DNA from: Kamptonema formosum PCC 10802
GTDB lineage: Bacteria; Cyanobacteriota; Cyanobacteriia; Cyanobacteriales; Oscillatoriaceae
Assembly: GCF_000332335.1 (NCBI RefSeq)
Contig: NZ_KB235948.1
Location: 6,173,215 to 6,237,214, forward strand
Length of the DNA: 64,000 nt
Direction: 5' to 3'
In this document: positions 17,761-26,051 of the stretch, piece by piece
How the letters are laid out: each line of letters begins with the position of its first letter
Numbering within the stretch: position 1 is the stretch's first letter
Position numbers and translations under genes: made by a program
The notes under the pieces: model-generated
The model's input: the letters and a program-made list of their open reading frames with translations, nothing else
The model's database searches: none
What the model was told of the DNA's origin: nothing

Positions 17761-18143
17761 CTTATCTTTTAGACACTAATGCCTGTATCCGCTTTTTGAA
17801 TGAGCGACACTCACCTGTAAGTCGCAGAATATCAAGGACGCCGCCAGCGGATATCTTTTTGTGTACAATTGTACAGATAGAGCTTTACTACGGAGCCTAT
17901 AAAAGTTTACAGCGACAGCAAAACCTAGCTATATTGGAACGTCTTTTCAACCAGTTTACGATTTTGCCTTTTGATAGCCGAGCTGCCCAGATTGCTGGAC
18001 TAATTCGCGCCCAACTAGCTGCTTTGGGCACACCTATCGGTCCCTATGACCTCCAGATTGCCGCTATCGCACTTGCCAACAATTTAATTATAGTCACTCA
18101 CAACACCCGTGAGTTCAGTCGGGTTGATGGACTGCGGTTATAG
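17757..18143 (+). CDS. VapC/FitB-type PIN-domain toxin
   Basis: 128 residues from a TTG overlapping the antitoxin stop. PIN nuclease acidic residues are visible: LLDTNACIRFL (Asp), the Glu in CTIVQIELYYGAYKS, PIGPYDLQIAAIA (Asp) and a late TH-N segment (ITHNTREF). Such toxins cleave tRNA or rRNA when freed from the antitoxin. Both genes appear intact. It lies directly left of the repeat array and helicase. Confidence 0.88.
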   Translation: MTYLLDTNACIRFLNERHSPVSRRISRTPPADIFLCTIVQIELYYGAYKSLQRQQNLAILERLFNQFTILPFDSRAAQIAGLIRAQLAALGTPIGPYDLQIAAIALANNLIIVTHNTREFSRVDGLRL

Positions 18144-18175
18144 GACTGGGAGTTGCCGGCATGATGGGCATTCCC

Positions 18176-19262
18176 CACCGGCTCCCTTGCGTGCAACTCC
18201 GATTGGCGTGTCGGGCAAGCCTCACCCAAAATGTCTGCTATGTACTGCTTGATGCTGGGGAGTTCGCGAGGGTGGAGGCGTTGGGGGTGATACCCCGCGA
18301 AGATGTGGGTGTTTATCTAAGAGCTAGAGCCGGCAAGACCCAGGTGCAATCCCGATTAGGGTGCCGGTTGGCCTCATCTGCAAGGGCTGACTGTGCCATA
18401 TTTGAGATTGGTCAATTGTCCTGTCAGAGCGTGGGAGGGCCATTCGCTCTCCTTGCGACAAGCGCTCCGTAGATTGGGAGGATAGAGCAAACGGGCACCG
18501 GCTCTCCAGTACAATCCCGATTAGGGTACCGGTTGGCCTCATCTGCAAGGGCTGACTGTACCATATTTGAGATTGGTCAATTGTCCTGTCAGAGCGTGGG
18601 AGGGCCATTCGCTCTCCTTGCGACAAGCGCTCCGTAGAGTGGGAGGATAGAGCAAACGGGCACCGGCTCTCCAGTACAATTCCGATTAGGGTGCCGGTTT
18701 GTTTGATCCAGAGGCCAGGGCTGTGCTATGCTTGAGACTCGTTAGCTGTTCTGTCAGAGGCTATGTGGGCGAGCGTTCCCCTTTAGTCAGCTGAGGTAGA
18801 GTGGGGCATCGCGCACCGGCTCCCCTGTCCAATCCTGATTGGCGTGCCGGTTTGTGGCATCCAGGAGCCAGGGCTGTGGTATGCTTGAGGCTATGTGGGC
18901 GAGCGTTCCGCTCCAGTCAACTGCCATACAGTGGAGGAGATTGCCTACCAGCACCAGAGTACAATCCCGATTGGCTAGCTCGTTTGTTTCACCCAGAGGC
19001 TAGGGCTGCGATATGCTTGAGATTGGTCAGCTGTCGTGTCAGAGCGTTGGAGGGCGATTGGCTCTCTTCTGAGCAGCTGAGGCAGAGTAGGGAGTATGGC
19101 GCAGCGGCTCCCAAGTATAAACTCGATTAGCGTGCCGGTTTGTCTCACCCAGAAGTGCAAAGAGCGTGCTAGTCTTGAAAATGGTCAACTGTCCTGTCAG
19201 AGGCTATATGGGCGCTTACGTTTTACTCACCAGCGGTAGGTAGTGCGTTATTCGTAGCTTCT
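18176..19262. repeat. tandem array of seven degenerate 137-168-bp repeats
   Basis: Unit starts are near 18176, 18328, 18496, 18661, 18814, 18951 and 19101. Most units begin with a stem (ACCGGC / GCCGGT) around a loop containing CAATCCCGATTAGGGT. Several then carry TGAGATTGGTCA and CCTGTCAGAG, followed by GGGAGGGC or GGGCGAGCG. Units 2 and 3 are almost identical and the outer ones have diverged. Open frames within it differ between units and contain stops, so it is taken as non-coding. It is not CRISPR: there is no constant short repeat with variable spacers. It ends about 20 bp before the helicase gene. Confidence 0.75.
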
Positions 19263-19283
19263 GGCTATTAAGAAGGTGCAAAA

Positions 19284-22223
19284 ATGTCCCTAAATTACAC
19301 TGATGAGCAGGAGCAAGCAATTGCACATCGTCAAGGCAACCTATTGATTATAGCTTGTGCCGGAAGTGGCAAGACAGAAGTTATTTCCCGGCGAATTGCC
19401 GAAATAGTAGATGAAGGAGTACCTCGCTCATCAATCATTGCTTTCACCTTTACTGATCGGGCGGCTCGTGAGCTGAAAGCCAGAATCCGAGGACACCTGG
19501 AAGACATCAACCCAGATGACCCCTCTCTCGGAGATATGTACGTTGGCACGATCCACAGCTTCTGTCTCCAGTTACTGAAAGAGATCGATCCTCTATACCG
19601 ATACTTTGAGGTAATGGATGATGTGCGACAGGCTGCGCTCATCGCCGCTAACTACCATTATTATCCTGACAGTGGGCGTGGCATTGGACTGAATAACCTT
19701 CGCTCAAAAACTAAGCGAAAAGGTTATTGGGAGAGTGCTGAGTGGTTTATGACGACCCTTAATGTGATTCACTTAAAAGGAATCAGGGAGGAAAACATTC
19801 ATGATGCCGCGCTCAGGGATGCTGTGCTACGGTACAAAGAAATTGCAAATGACCGCCCGAACTATTTTTTTGATTTCAACACAATCATTGCAAAACTTCT
19901 GGAGAGTTTGAACTCGAAGCCAGCCGAGCTAGAAAAAGTTCGCTCAAAATTCCGCTACTTGATCGTCGATGAATATCAGGATGTTGACCCTCGTCAAGAA
20001 GAGCTTATCCATCTTCTCTCAGATGGGGGACAGCGTATGTCAGTGTGTGTTGTTGGTGACGACGATCAAGCAATTTACGGCTGGCGCGGGGCGGATATCA
20101 ACAATATATTGACTTTTGAGCAGCGATATCCAAACGTGACCCGTGTTGAACTGGTCAACAATTTCCGCAGCACTCACGCCATTGTTGAGATTGCCAATGC
20201 GGCTGTTAGACGACTTCCTCCCACTCGCCGGCTACATAAGGCAATGGTTGCTCGGTTCTGGGAACCCGGACAACGCACACCAATTCTTAGAGAGCGCATG
20301 GCTGAGCAGGGGGACATTCACAGACAAGCATTTGCATCTGATGAAGCTGAGGCCGCCTGGGTTGCCAAACGGATTAAGGATTTGCGAGGCACTGTCATTG
20401 AAGAAAAGGATGGCACTGAACGAGCTATCGACTACGCTGATATGGCCATTCTTCTCCGAAGTGTTCGTTCTTCAGGGCAAGTTTTTGTCGATACCCTCCG
20501 CGCTGAAAACATTCCAGTTGTGGTGAAAGGAACACGGGGGCTATTCAGCCATGATGAAGTTCTGCTTGCCCAAGCTGCATTCTGTCAGTTAGCACAGGAG
20601 GACTTTTATTACACCGATATGGCTGGGGAATTGCACCGCTATTCTGCCAATGATACACGGGAATTTATTCGACATACAGTCTGCGGGTTACGCGAGCAGC
20701 AGTTGATGCCACATGCAGATGCCAGTTTATTTCTTGGATGGATAGCTGAGAAGCGCGAAGATCTCAAGCGCCGGAGTCTCCCACAAGAGGAGCGCGGTGG
20801 CATCTCTAGGCGTATATACCCACAGCATCTCTTCCACGAGATGCTGCAACAACTGGGCGCTGGACAAGATGCTAATCCCTGGCCAGAAAGTGTTCTCTAT
20901 AACCTCGGTCGTTTTAGTCACCTGCTTACGCAGTTTGAATCTGTGAAGCAGTGGGTAACTCCCAATGACCTCACCTCTCTTTGCCGGTTCCTAAGTGGCT
21001 GGGCCGCAGGCAAAACCGATGATGGCGGGGCAGATGAAATCACTACACCGAATGCCGTGCAGATCATGACCGTTCATGCGGCCAAGGGCCTAGAATGGCC
21101 TGTCGTATTTGTGCCGCGCGTATCTAGTGCAAACTTTCCAAGTAGCCTTCGCAATCGTGGCCCTGAGACTTTTTTGAAGGCGCAGGAGTTTGACCCTGGT
21201 GAATATGCTGGAGGTGATGAGGGGGAGCGCAGACTCTGGTACGTTGCACTTACCCGTTGCCGGAAGTTTCTTCATATCTCTAGCCAGGATCGAAAGGGAA
21301 AGAAGCCAACTGGTTTCTATACCGAGATCCGCCACGATTTCGTTCGTGGCGATGGAATTGATCCAACCGCACGCAAACGCAGTCAGCCAACACCACCCGT
21401 TGAGACGGAATTATTGCCCACTACTTTCTCGGACTTGAACTATTACTGGAAATGTCCGTTCGACTACCAACTACGTCGCTTAATGGGTTTTTCTCCTGCG
21501 GTAGAGCATGCTTTTGGATATGGCAAACAGATCCATAATTTGTTGGCAGAAATACACCAGAGGGCCTATCAAGAATTGCCGATAACAGAGGAATTTGTAA
21601 GAAATCTTGTCGATCAGCGCTTCAATCTTCGATACACTCTTGGCCAACATTTTGAAGAATTAAAGGATGCTGCTAAGCGCTGTATTCTTCGATATATAGA
21701 CGAGTATCCCCAACACGTTGAATTGGCTCTAGAAGCAGAGAAACCCTTTGAGTATGTAGATCGAAAAAGTGGGGCGCTTATCAGTGGAACTATCGATCTG
21801 CTGGAACGAGTATATTTTGATGAGTCGAGTGGAGAAGTGCGAACTCCTGTCTGTATAGTTGACTTCAAAAGTCAGAAGTGGGACACGGTTGAAAGCTACA
21901 TAGAAAGAAGAAATGATGTTGAAAGGCAATTAAGGTTATACGCTGCCGCTGTTCGCCATGCCCTCGGTTTCGATCCAGATAATGGCGCTCACGCACACTT
22001 TCTTTCTCCTAAACGTCCAGATGATGAGCTTGTAGCTAGGGGTGTGGCAGAGAGGTTTACTGTTGATGTAGGCGATGAGTATCAGGAGCAAGTGAGAGAA
22101 GAGGTAAGAACGGCAGTAGATGGAATTAAGTCTGGAAACTTTCCTATGACCGGCTGTCAGACTGGGCGATGCCAAAAGTGCGATTTCCAACGAATTTGTC
22201 CCGCCGGATTTAGGAAGTCATAG
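19284..22223 (+). CDS. UvrD/Rep-like helicase with C-terminal Fe-S PD-(D/E)XK nuclease domain
   Basis: 979 residues. Superfamily-1 motifs: Walker A ACAGSGKTEV (about 25-34), Walker B LIVDEYQDVDP (about 229), VVGDDDQAIYGWRG, and MTVHAAKGLEWPVVF. From about residue 715 there is an AddB/Cas4-like nuclease: a first Cys in YWKCPFDYQLRR, then the catalytic GTIDLLERV and CIVDFKSQ, then a cluster CQTGRCQKC and RIC near the C-terminus. Four cysteines probably bind a 4Fe-4S cluster. Such a helicase-nuclease can unwind and degrade or process DNA ends. The island context suggests recombination or defence; this is not shown. Confidence 0.9.
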   Translation: MSLNYTDEQEQAIAHRQGNLLIIACAGSGKTEVISRRIAEIVDEGVPRSSIIAFTFTDRAARELKARIRGHLEDINPDDPSLGDMYVGTIHSFCLQLLKEIDPLYRYFEVMDDVRQAALIAANYHYYPDSGRGIGLNNLRSKTKRKGYWESAEWFMTTLNVIHLKGIREENIHDAALRDAVLRYKEIANDRPNYFFDFNTIIAKLLESLNSKPAELEKVRSKFRYLIVDEYQDVDPRQEELIHLLSDGGQRMSVCVVGDDDQAIYGWRGADINNILTFEQRYPNVTRVELVNNFRSTHAIVEIANAAVRRLPPTRRLHKAMVARFWEPGQRTPILRERMAEQGDIHRQAFASDEAEAAWVAKRIKDLRGTVIEEKDGTERAIDYADMAILLRSVRSSGQVFVDTLRAENIPVVVKGTRGLFSHDEVLLAQAAFCQLAQEDFYYTDMAGELHRYSANDTREFIRHTVCGLREQQLMPHADASLFLGWIAEKREDLKRRSLPQEERGGISRRIYPQHLFHEMLQQLGAGQDANPWPESVLYNLGRFSHLLTQFESVKQWVTPNDLTSLCRFLSGWAAGKTDDGGADEITTPNAVQIMTVHAAKGLEWPVVFVPRVSSANFPSSLRNRGPETFLKAQEFDPGEYAGGDEGERRLWYVALTRCRKFLHISSQDRKGKKPTGFYTEIRHDFVRGDGIDPTARKRSQPTPPVETELLPTTFSDLNYYWKCPFDYQLRRLMGFSPAVEHAFGYGKQIHNLLAEIHQRAYQELPITEEFVRNLVDQRFNLRYTLGQHFEELKDAAKRCILRYIDEYPQHVELALEAEKPFEYVDRKSGALISGTIDLLERVYFDESSGEVRTPVCIVDFKSQKWDTVESYIERRNDVERQLRLYAAAVRHALGFDPDNGAHAHFLSPKRPDDELVARGVAERFTVDVGDEYQEQVREEVRTAVDGIKSGNFPMTGCQTGRCQKCDFQRICPAGFRKS

Positions 22224-22257
22224 CAGAAGTCACAGCAGAGGTAGGTTCTATGCCATA

Positions 22258-22288
22258 TCTAGACCGGCTTTGTCAAAGCCGGTCTAGA
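22258..22288. repeat. perfect 15-bp palindrome between convergent genes
   Basis: The arms TCTAGACCGGCTTTG and CAAAGCCGGTCTAGA are separated by one base, between the convergent helicase and Uma2 genes. It would form a very stable stem in either transcript and may act as a bidirectional stop, although no T-tract follows. Confidence 0.7.
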
Positions 22289-22454
22289 AGGGTTCTTGAA
22301 TAAGAAAATTGATTTACCGATCATGTCTCCCCTGGGGGATGTCTCTGTGACTGAACACTCTACAGACTGTGAGGGTAGTTTGGCAAAAATTAGATACTCC
22401 CGTTGAGGTAAAATGGCTCGCTTCCCCCTCTCCCCTTCCCCACTCCCCCCATCT

Positions 22455-23024
22455 CTACCCAAAAAACCGCGCCACAGGACAGCTAAACCCGGACAGCAGA
22501 GGCGAACTAATTTCATCCCCATTCAGCAGCGTCGCAATTAACACAAGCTTGGCATTTTCCCGCCGGTAGACCTGAACTTGTCGCAAGCGCCAATCCGCAA
22601 TCCAATACTCCTGAACCCCCCGCGATGAATAGAGCTTTAGTTTAGCTTCTCTGTCTCGCCCTTCATTCTCTTTCCCCGGTGACAGCACCTCCACCACTAA
22701 CTCTGGTGCGCCGGTCAGCTGTCCCGCCTCGTCTAGCAGCGCGGCTAATCTTTCATTGCTAGCCCAAACCACATCTGGTATTACATTGTCCGACTCGCTA
22801 AACAGCACCCCAGCCGTGATGCTTGCTTGCCCTAAACCGCTGGATTCTGACCAGTCATCAAGCGCTCTGAAGATTTTACCGCAAGTGCGCTGATGTCTCC
22901 AGTGAGGCGCTCTTGTCATATACAATTCTCCATCTATAATTTCATATCGCGTCCCCTCACTTGCGGGTAAGAGGTCTATGTCCGCCACAGTCCATCGCAC
23001 TTTGTCAGTTACCGTTTGGCTCAT
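22455..23024 (-). CDS. Uma2 family protein (DUF820), PD-(D/E)XK fold
   Basis: 189 residues. The family core is visible: RYEIIDGELYMTRAPHWRHQ, then VIPDVVWASN, then PELVVEVLSPG, then EAKLKLYSSRGVQEYWIAD. Glu/Asp and Lys residues in VVEVLSPG and REAKLKLY make up the predicted nuclease site. Cyanobacterial genomes hold many Uma2 paralogues of unknown function, often treated as transposon-associated. It converges on the helicase gene, with the palindrome between them. Confidence 0.9.
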   Translation of the reverse strand: MSQTVTDKVRWTVADIDLLPASEGTRYEIIDGELYMTRAPHWRHQRTCGKIFRALDDWSESSGLGQASITAGVLFSESDNVIPDVVWASNERLAALLDEAGQLTGAPELVVEVLSPGKENEGRDREAKLKLYSSRGVQEYWIADWRLRQVQVYRRENAKLVLIATLLNGDEISSPLLSGFSCPVARFFG

Positions 23025-23159
23025 AGCATAACTCCTTGGTGAGTCTCCTTATATTATAAAACAGAAGCGACTGTCGGGCAACCCTATTGTAGCGGAAAAA
23101 AACTGACTTGATCGCCGGAACCGCGCCCCTGCGTAACATTTCCCAGTTGAGAAACGTTC

Positions 23160-23194
23160 AGAAACCCGGCTTCCTTAAAGAAACTCGGTTTCTT
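23160..23194. repeat. REP palindrome, diverged copy
   Basis: AGAAACCCGGCTTCCTTAAA faces AGAAACTCGGTTTCTT, with two mismatches in the stem, upstream of trmB. Confidence 0.7.
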
Positions 23195-23280
23195 GACATT
23201 CAGGGTGAGCCGCTATCCCGAGGGCATTTCTTGCTAAAATAGGCACCGGCAGATCACAATCCAAACAGGAGGCACAAACA

Positions 23281-23916
23281 TTGGTACGAGTACGAGTGCG
23301 CCAGCACGTCAACCCACTGAGCAACATCTATCAAACACCGGCTCCCCCGCCCGACTGGACTCAAGTCTACGCTAACCCAACCCAGCCGGTGCATCTCGAT
23401 ATTGGCTGCGGTTGGGGGCGGTTTTTGCTCAGCATGGCTCAACTTATGCCCGACTGGAACTTCCTCGGGATGGAAATCCGCGAACCCCTGGTTGAGCAAG
23501 CCCTCGAATCCCGCAACCAGCTCGGTTTAACCAACCTCCACTACATATTCTGCAACGCCAATAACTCCCTCAAACCTTTGCTAGAATCATTACCAGCCGG
23601 CACCTTGCAGCGCGTCACCATCCAATTTCCCGATCCCTGGTTCAAACACCGGCACCAAAAACGCCGCATGGTGCAACCGGCAATGGTAGACGAGATAGCC
23701 TCTTATCTCACCCCCGGCGCACAGGTTTTCATCCAATCCGATGTTGAAGCCGTCGCCAGAGAAATCTGCGCTCGCTTCAACTCCCACCCAGCCTTTGCGA
23801 AAATGCACAGCGAACAGTGGACTGCAGAAAACCCCATGCCGGTGCCCACAGAGCGCGAACTCTCCACCCTAGAGCGGGGAGAGCCGGTGTATCGCGCCCT
23901 ATTCGCACGCCTTTGA
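23281..23916 (+). CDS. trmB: tRNA (guanine-N7-)-methyltransferase
   Basis: 211 residues from a TTG start with AGGAGG 9 nt upstream. Methyltransferase motif I is HLDIGCGWGRFLL, followed by NFLGMEIREPLVEQAL; the TrmB signature is IQFPDPWFKHRHQKRRMVQP. It modifies G46 of tRNA variable loops using S-adenosylmethionine. The C-terminus RGEPVYRALFARL is typical. The next gene starts 21 bp later, so the two may share a transcript. Confidence 0.95.
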   Translation: MVRVRVRQHVNPLSNIYQTPAPPPDWTQVYANPTQPVHLDIGCGWGRFLLSMAQLMPDWNFLGMEIREPLVEQALESRNQLGLTNLHYIFCNANNSLKPLLESLPAGTLQRVTIQFPDPWFKHRHQKRRMVQPAMVDEIASYLTPGAQVFIQSDVEAVAREICARFNSHPAFAKMHSEQWTAENPMPVPTERELSTLERGEPVYRALFARL

Positions 23917-23936
23917 AACCTCCGCGAATCGCAGCA

Positions 23937-24473
23937 ATGGTCAGCCCCATGAAATTACCAATTCTCGCCCTCACTACCCTGCTCACCGGCATCAGTTTAA
24001 CAGCACCGGCTGCCGCACAAAATGACGCCCACGTTAAACGACTGCTGGAAACCAAAGAATGCCGCATGTGCAACTTGAGTGGCGCTCAGTTGAGCGGGGT
24101 CAACCTCAGCAAAGCCGATTTGCGCGGTTCCTACCTAGAAGGTGCCGACCTCTCCGGTGCGGATCTTTCTGGCGCTATCCTCATTCGCACCAACCTCAGA
24201 AAAGCCAACTTGAGCAACACCAATCTAGCCGGTGCGGACCTGGAAAATTCCTACCTTAATGGCGCGGACTTGAGCGGTGCCAACCTGAAAAATGTCCGCC
24301 TGGATAGAGCGTTTCTCCTCCAGGCAAATCTCAGCAATGCGGACCTGAACGGTGCCAGCTTATTTCAAAGCAATCTCCGAGAAGCCAACCTGAATGGAGC
24401 CAACTTAACCAGCGCCAACCTCAATGCAACCATCCTCCCAGATGGAAAAGTCTCCCAACCAAATAAAAAGTAG
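23937..24473 (+). CDS. secreted pentapeptide-repeat protein
   Basis: 178 residues from the ATG at 23937; a second ATG at 23949 gives MKLPILALTTLLTG and is nearly as good. A signal peptide (hydrophobic, then TAPAAAQ) implies export to periplasm or lumen. Residues 30-45 read LLETKECRMCNLSG, the two-Cys start common in lumenal pentapeptide proteins. About 22 repeats (GADLSGADLSG) follow. This type differs from the cytoplasmic cluster at 3.6-6.3 kb: it lacks the LLxRYAAGER header and MPDG tail pattern in the same spacing. Confidence 0.88.
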   Translation: MVSPMKLPILALTTLLTGISLTAPAAAQNDAHVKRLLETKECRMCNLSGAQLSGVNLSKADLRGSYLEGADLSGADLSGAILIRTNLRKANLSNTNLAGADLENSYLNGADLSGANLKNVRLDRAFLLQANLSNADLNGASLFQSNLREANLNGANLTSANLNATILPDGKVSQPNKK

Positions 24474-24490
24474 GCTGCCCAAATCTGTAA

Positions 24491-24526
24491 CCAGAAACCG
24501 GGTTTCTTTAAGAAACCCGGTTTCTC
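24491..24526. repeat. REP palindrome GAAACCGGGTTTC
   Basis: A perfect copy between the convergent pentapeptide gene and rsgA; the stem may end both transcripts. Confidence 0.8.
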
Positions 24527-24536
24527 AGTCTCTCAA

Positions 24537-25610
24537 TTACCGCTTGCTGCTATTTCGCAGAGCTTTGTGTATCTTTTTCCACCGTTCCTTCTCGACTAAA
24601 GACGCTTTTTGATCCTGTCGCCGGGAAAGGTAGTCCAGCTCTTTTTGCAGGTTCTGGTAGCTGAAAAAACGCTCAGGGTCAAGCGTTCCCTCACTCAGCG
24701 CTTCCTGCACCGCACAGCCCGGTTCTCCCTCGTGATGGCAGTCCCGGAACCGGCATTTTTCTGCTAGGCTTTCAATATCCGCAAAAGCTTCCTGCAAACC
24801 CTCCTCTTTTGCCCAAATTTGGATTTCCCGCATCCCGGGAGTATCGATCAGCAAACCGCCGGATGGCAGTACAATCAGCTCCCGGCTGGTCGTCGTATGC
24901 CTTCCCCGGCTGTCATTCTGGCGAACTGGCTGCACTTTTTGCGCGCAGTTGCCGGTTAAGTTGCCGGTTAATTGATTCGCGATAGTTGATTTCCCGACAC
25001 CAGAGGACCCAAGCAAAGCTACGGTCCGCCCTTCTTGGAGATAGGGCGTCAGCGCATCCAGTCCTTGATGGCTAGCCGCGCTCAACACAGCAACCGGCAC
25101 CCCAATAGCGACGGCTTCCACCTCCAGCACTCGCTCCTCAACACTCTCGCACAAATCTGCCTTATTCAGCACAATGACAGGATTGGCTCCGCTCTCCCAG
25201 GCTAAAATCAAATAGCGCTCGATCCTTCTCGGGTTGAAATTTCCATCCAGCCCCGAAACTAAAAAGACCGTATCGATATTTGCCGCAACAATTTGCTCTT
25301 CTGTTTTAGCACCGGCTGTCTTCCGGGAAAACTTGCTCGCTCTCGGCAAAATCCCATGAATCGTCGCTCTTTTTTCCCCCTCCCTGACGCCGATCGCTAC
25401 CCAGTCGCCCACCGCCGGCCAGTCTTGGGCCGAAACCGCACGGTGCCTCAGCTTGCCGGCAACATCCGCCAGCAGATCCCCATATTCCGTATACAGAATA
25501 TAGGTGTGCTTGTGCTCAACCGCAACCCGTCCCGCAGCGTAGCCTTGCTGCCGGTAGCTTTCAAAGCTTTGGGCAAAAAAACTATTCCATCCCAACCGAT
25601 TTAAGTCCAT
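24537..25610 (-). CDS. rsgA: ribosome small-subunit-dependent GTPase A
   Basis: 357 residues from the ATG at 25610 (MDLNRLGWN); the frame is open 11 codons further upstream. Circularly permuted GTPase order: an N-terminal OB-fold ([21 protein letters not shown]), the G4 motif VLNKADLCE, then G1 [16 protein letters not shown], then the G3-like DTPGMREI. A zinc segment near the C-terminus ([17 protein letters not shown]) completes the family. RsgA checks late maturation of the 30S subunit. It is monocistronic here. Confidence 0.95.
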   Translation of the reverse strand: MDLNRLGWNSFFAQSFESYRQQGYAAGRVAVEHKHTYILYTEYGDLLADVAGKLRHRAVSAQDWPAVGDWVAIGVREGEKRATIHGILPRASKFSRKTAGAKTEEQIVAANIDTVFLVSGLDGNFNPRRIERYLILAWESGANPVIVLNKADLCESVEERVLEVEAVAIGVPVAVLSAASHQGLDALTPYLQEGRTVALLGSSGVGKSTIANQLTGNLTGNCAQKVQPVRQNDSRGRHTTTSRELIVLPSGGLLIDTPGMREIQIWAKEEGLQEAFADIESLAEKCRFRDCHHEGEPGCAVQEALSEGTLDPERFFSYQNLQKELDYLSRRQDQKASLVEKERWKKIHKALRNSSKR

Positions 25611-25676
25611 TTCTTGCCTCAATGTGAATCTCGCTCTCAGCAAGGCTCACAGAGGACTTCTGGCTTTCATTCCCTA

Positions 25677-25771
25677 TATAGCGTTTCTCAGTTGCATGAA
25701 CTCTGGCCCAGAAACCCGGTTTCTTAAAGAAACCGGGTTTCTCAGTACCTCAAAGGATGAGAAACCCTATA
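25677..25771. repeat. MITE-like element, TATAGCG termini (95 bp)
   Basis: The left end TATAGCGTTTCTCAGTTGCA and right end GGATGAGAAACCCTATA are imperfect inverted repeats; the centre is the REP palindrome GAAACCCGGTTTC-TTAAAG. Same architecture and length as the copy at 31722-31817. Confidence 0.75.
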
Positions 25772-26051
25772 AAGAACTGACAAAACGAGAACCTCTGAGA
25801 ATTCCTTGCTCTGCACCTCGGTCACAGGGGTGTGGGTGGCTACCGACTCAGACATCACTTTTCCTCCTGAACTACTTGTGGACTTCCCAGCAGTGCCCAT
25901 TCAATCTCTGGCTCCTGCAGGTTATTCCCATTATACCTTAAACTTTCTCTGCTGTCAATCAGAGCGAAAAAAAATAAAAAATTAAACCCGTTGGGCCTAA
26001 CCGATGCCCCCACGCCCCACGCCCGACGCCCGACGCCCCATGCGCACTCAC

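Noticed and set aside
18801-19130. ORF encoding NPDWRAGL-type repeats inside the array
   Set aside because: Its frame is broken by stops in most other units, so it does not look like a conserved protein.
18176-19262. CRISPR array
   Set aside because: There is no short constant repeat with variable spacers; units of 137-168 bp diverge along their whole length.
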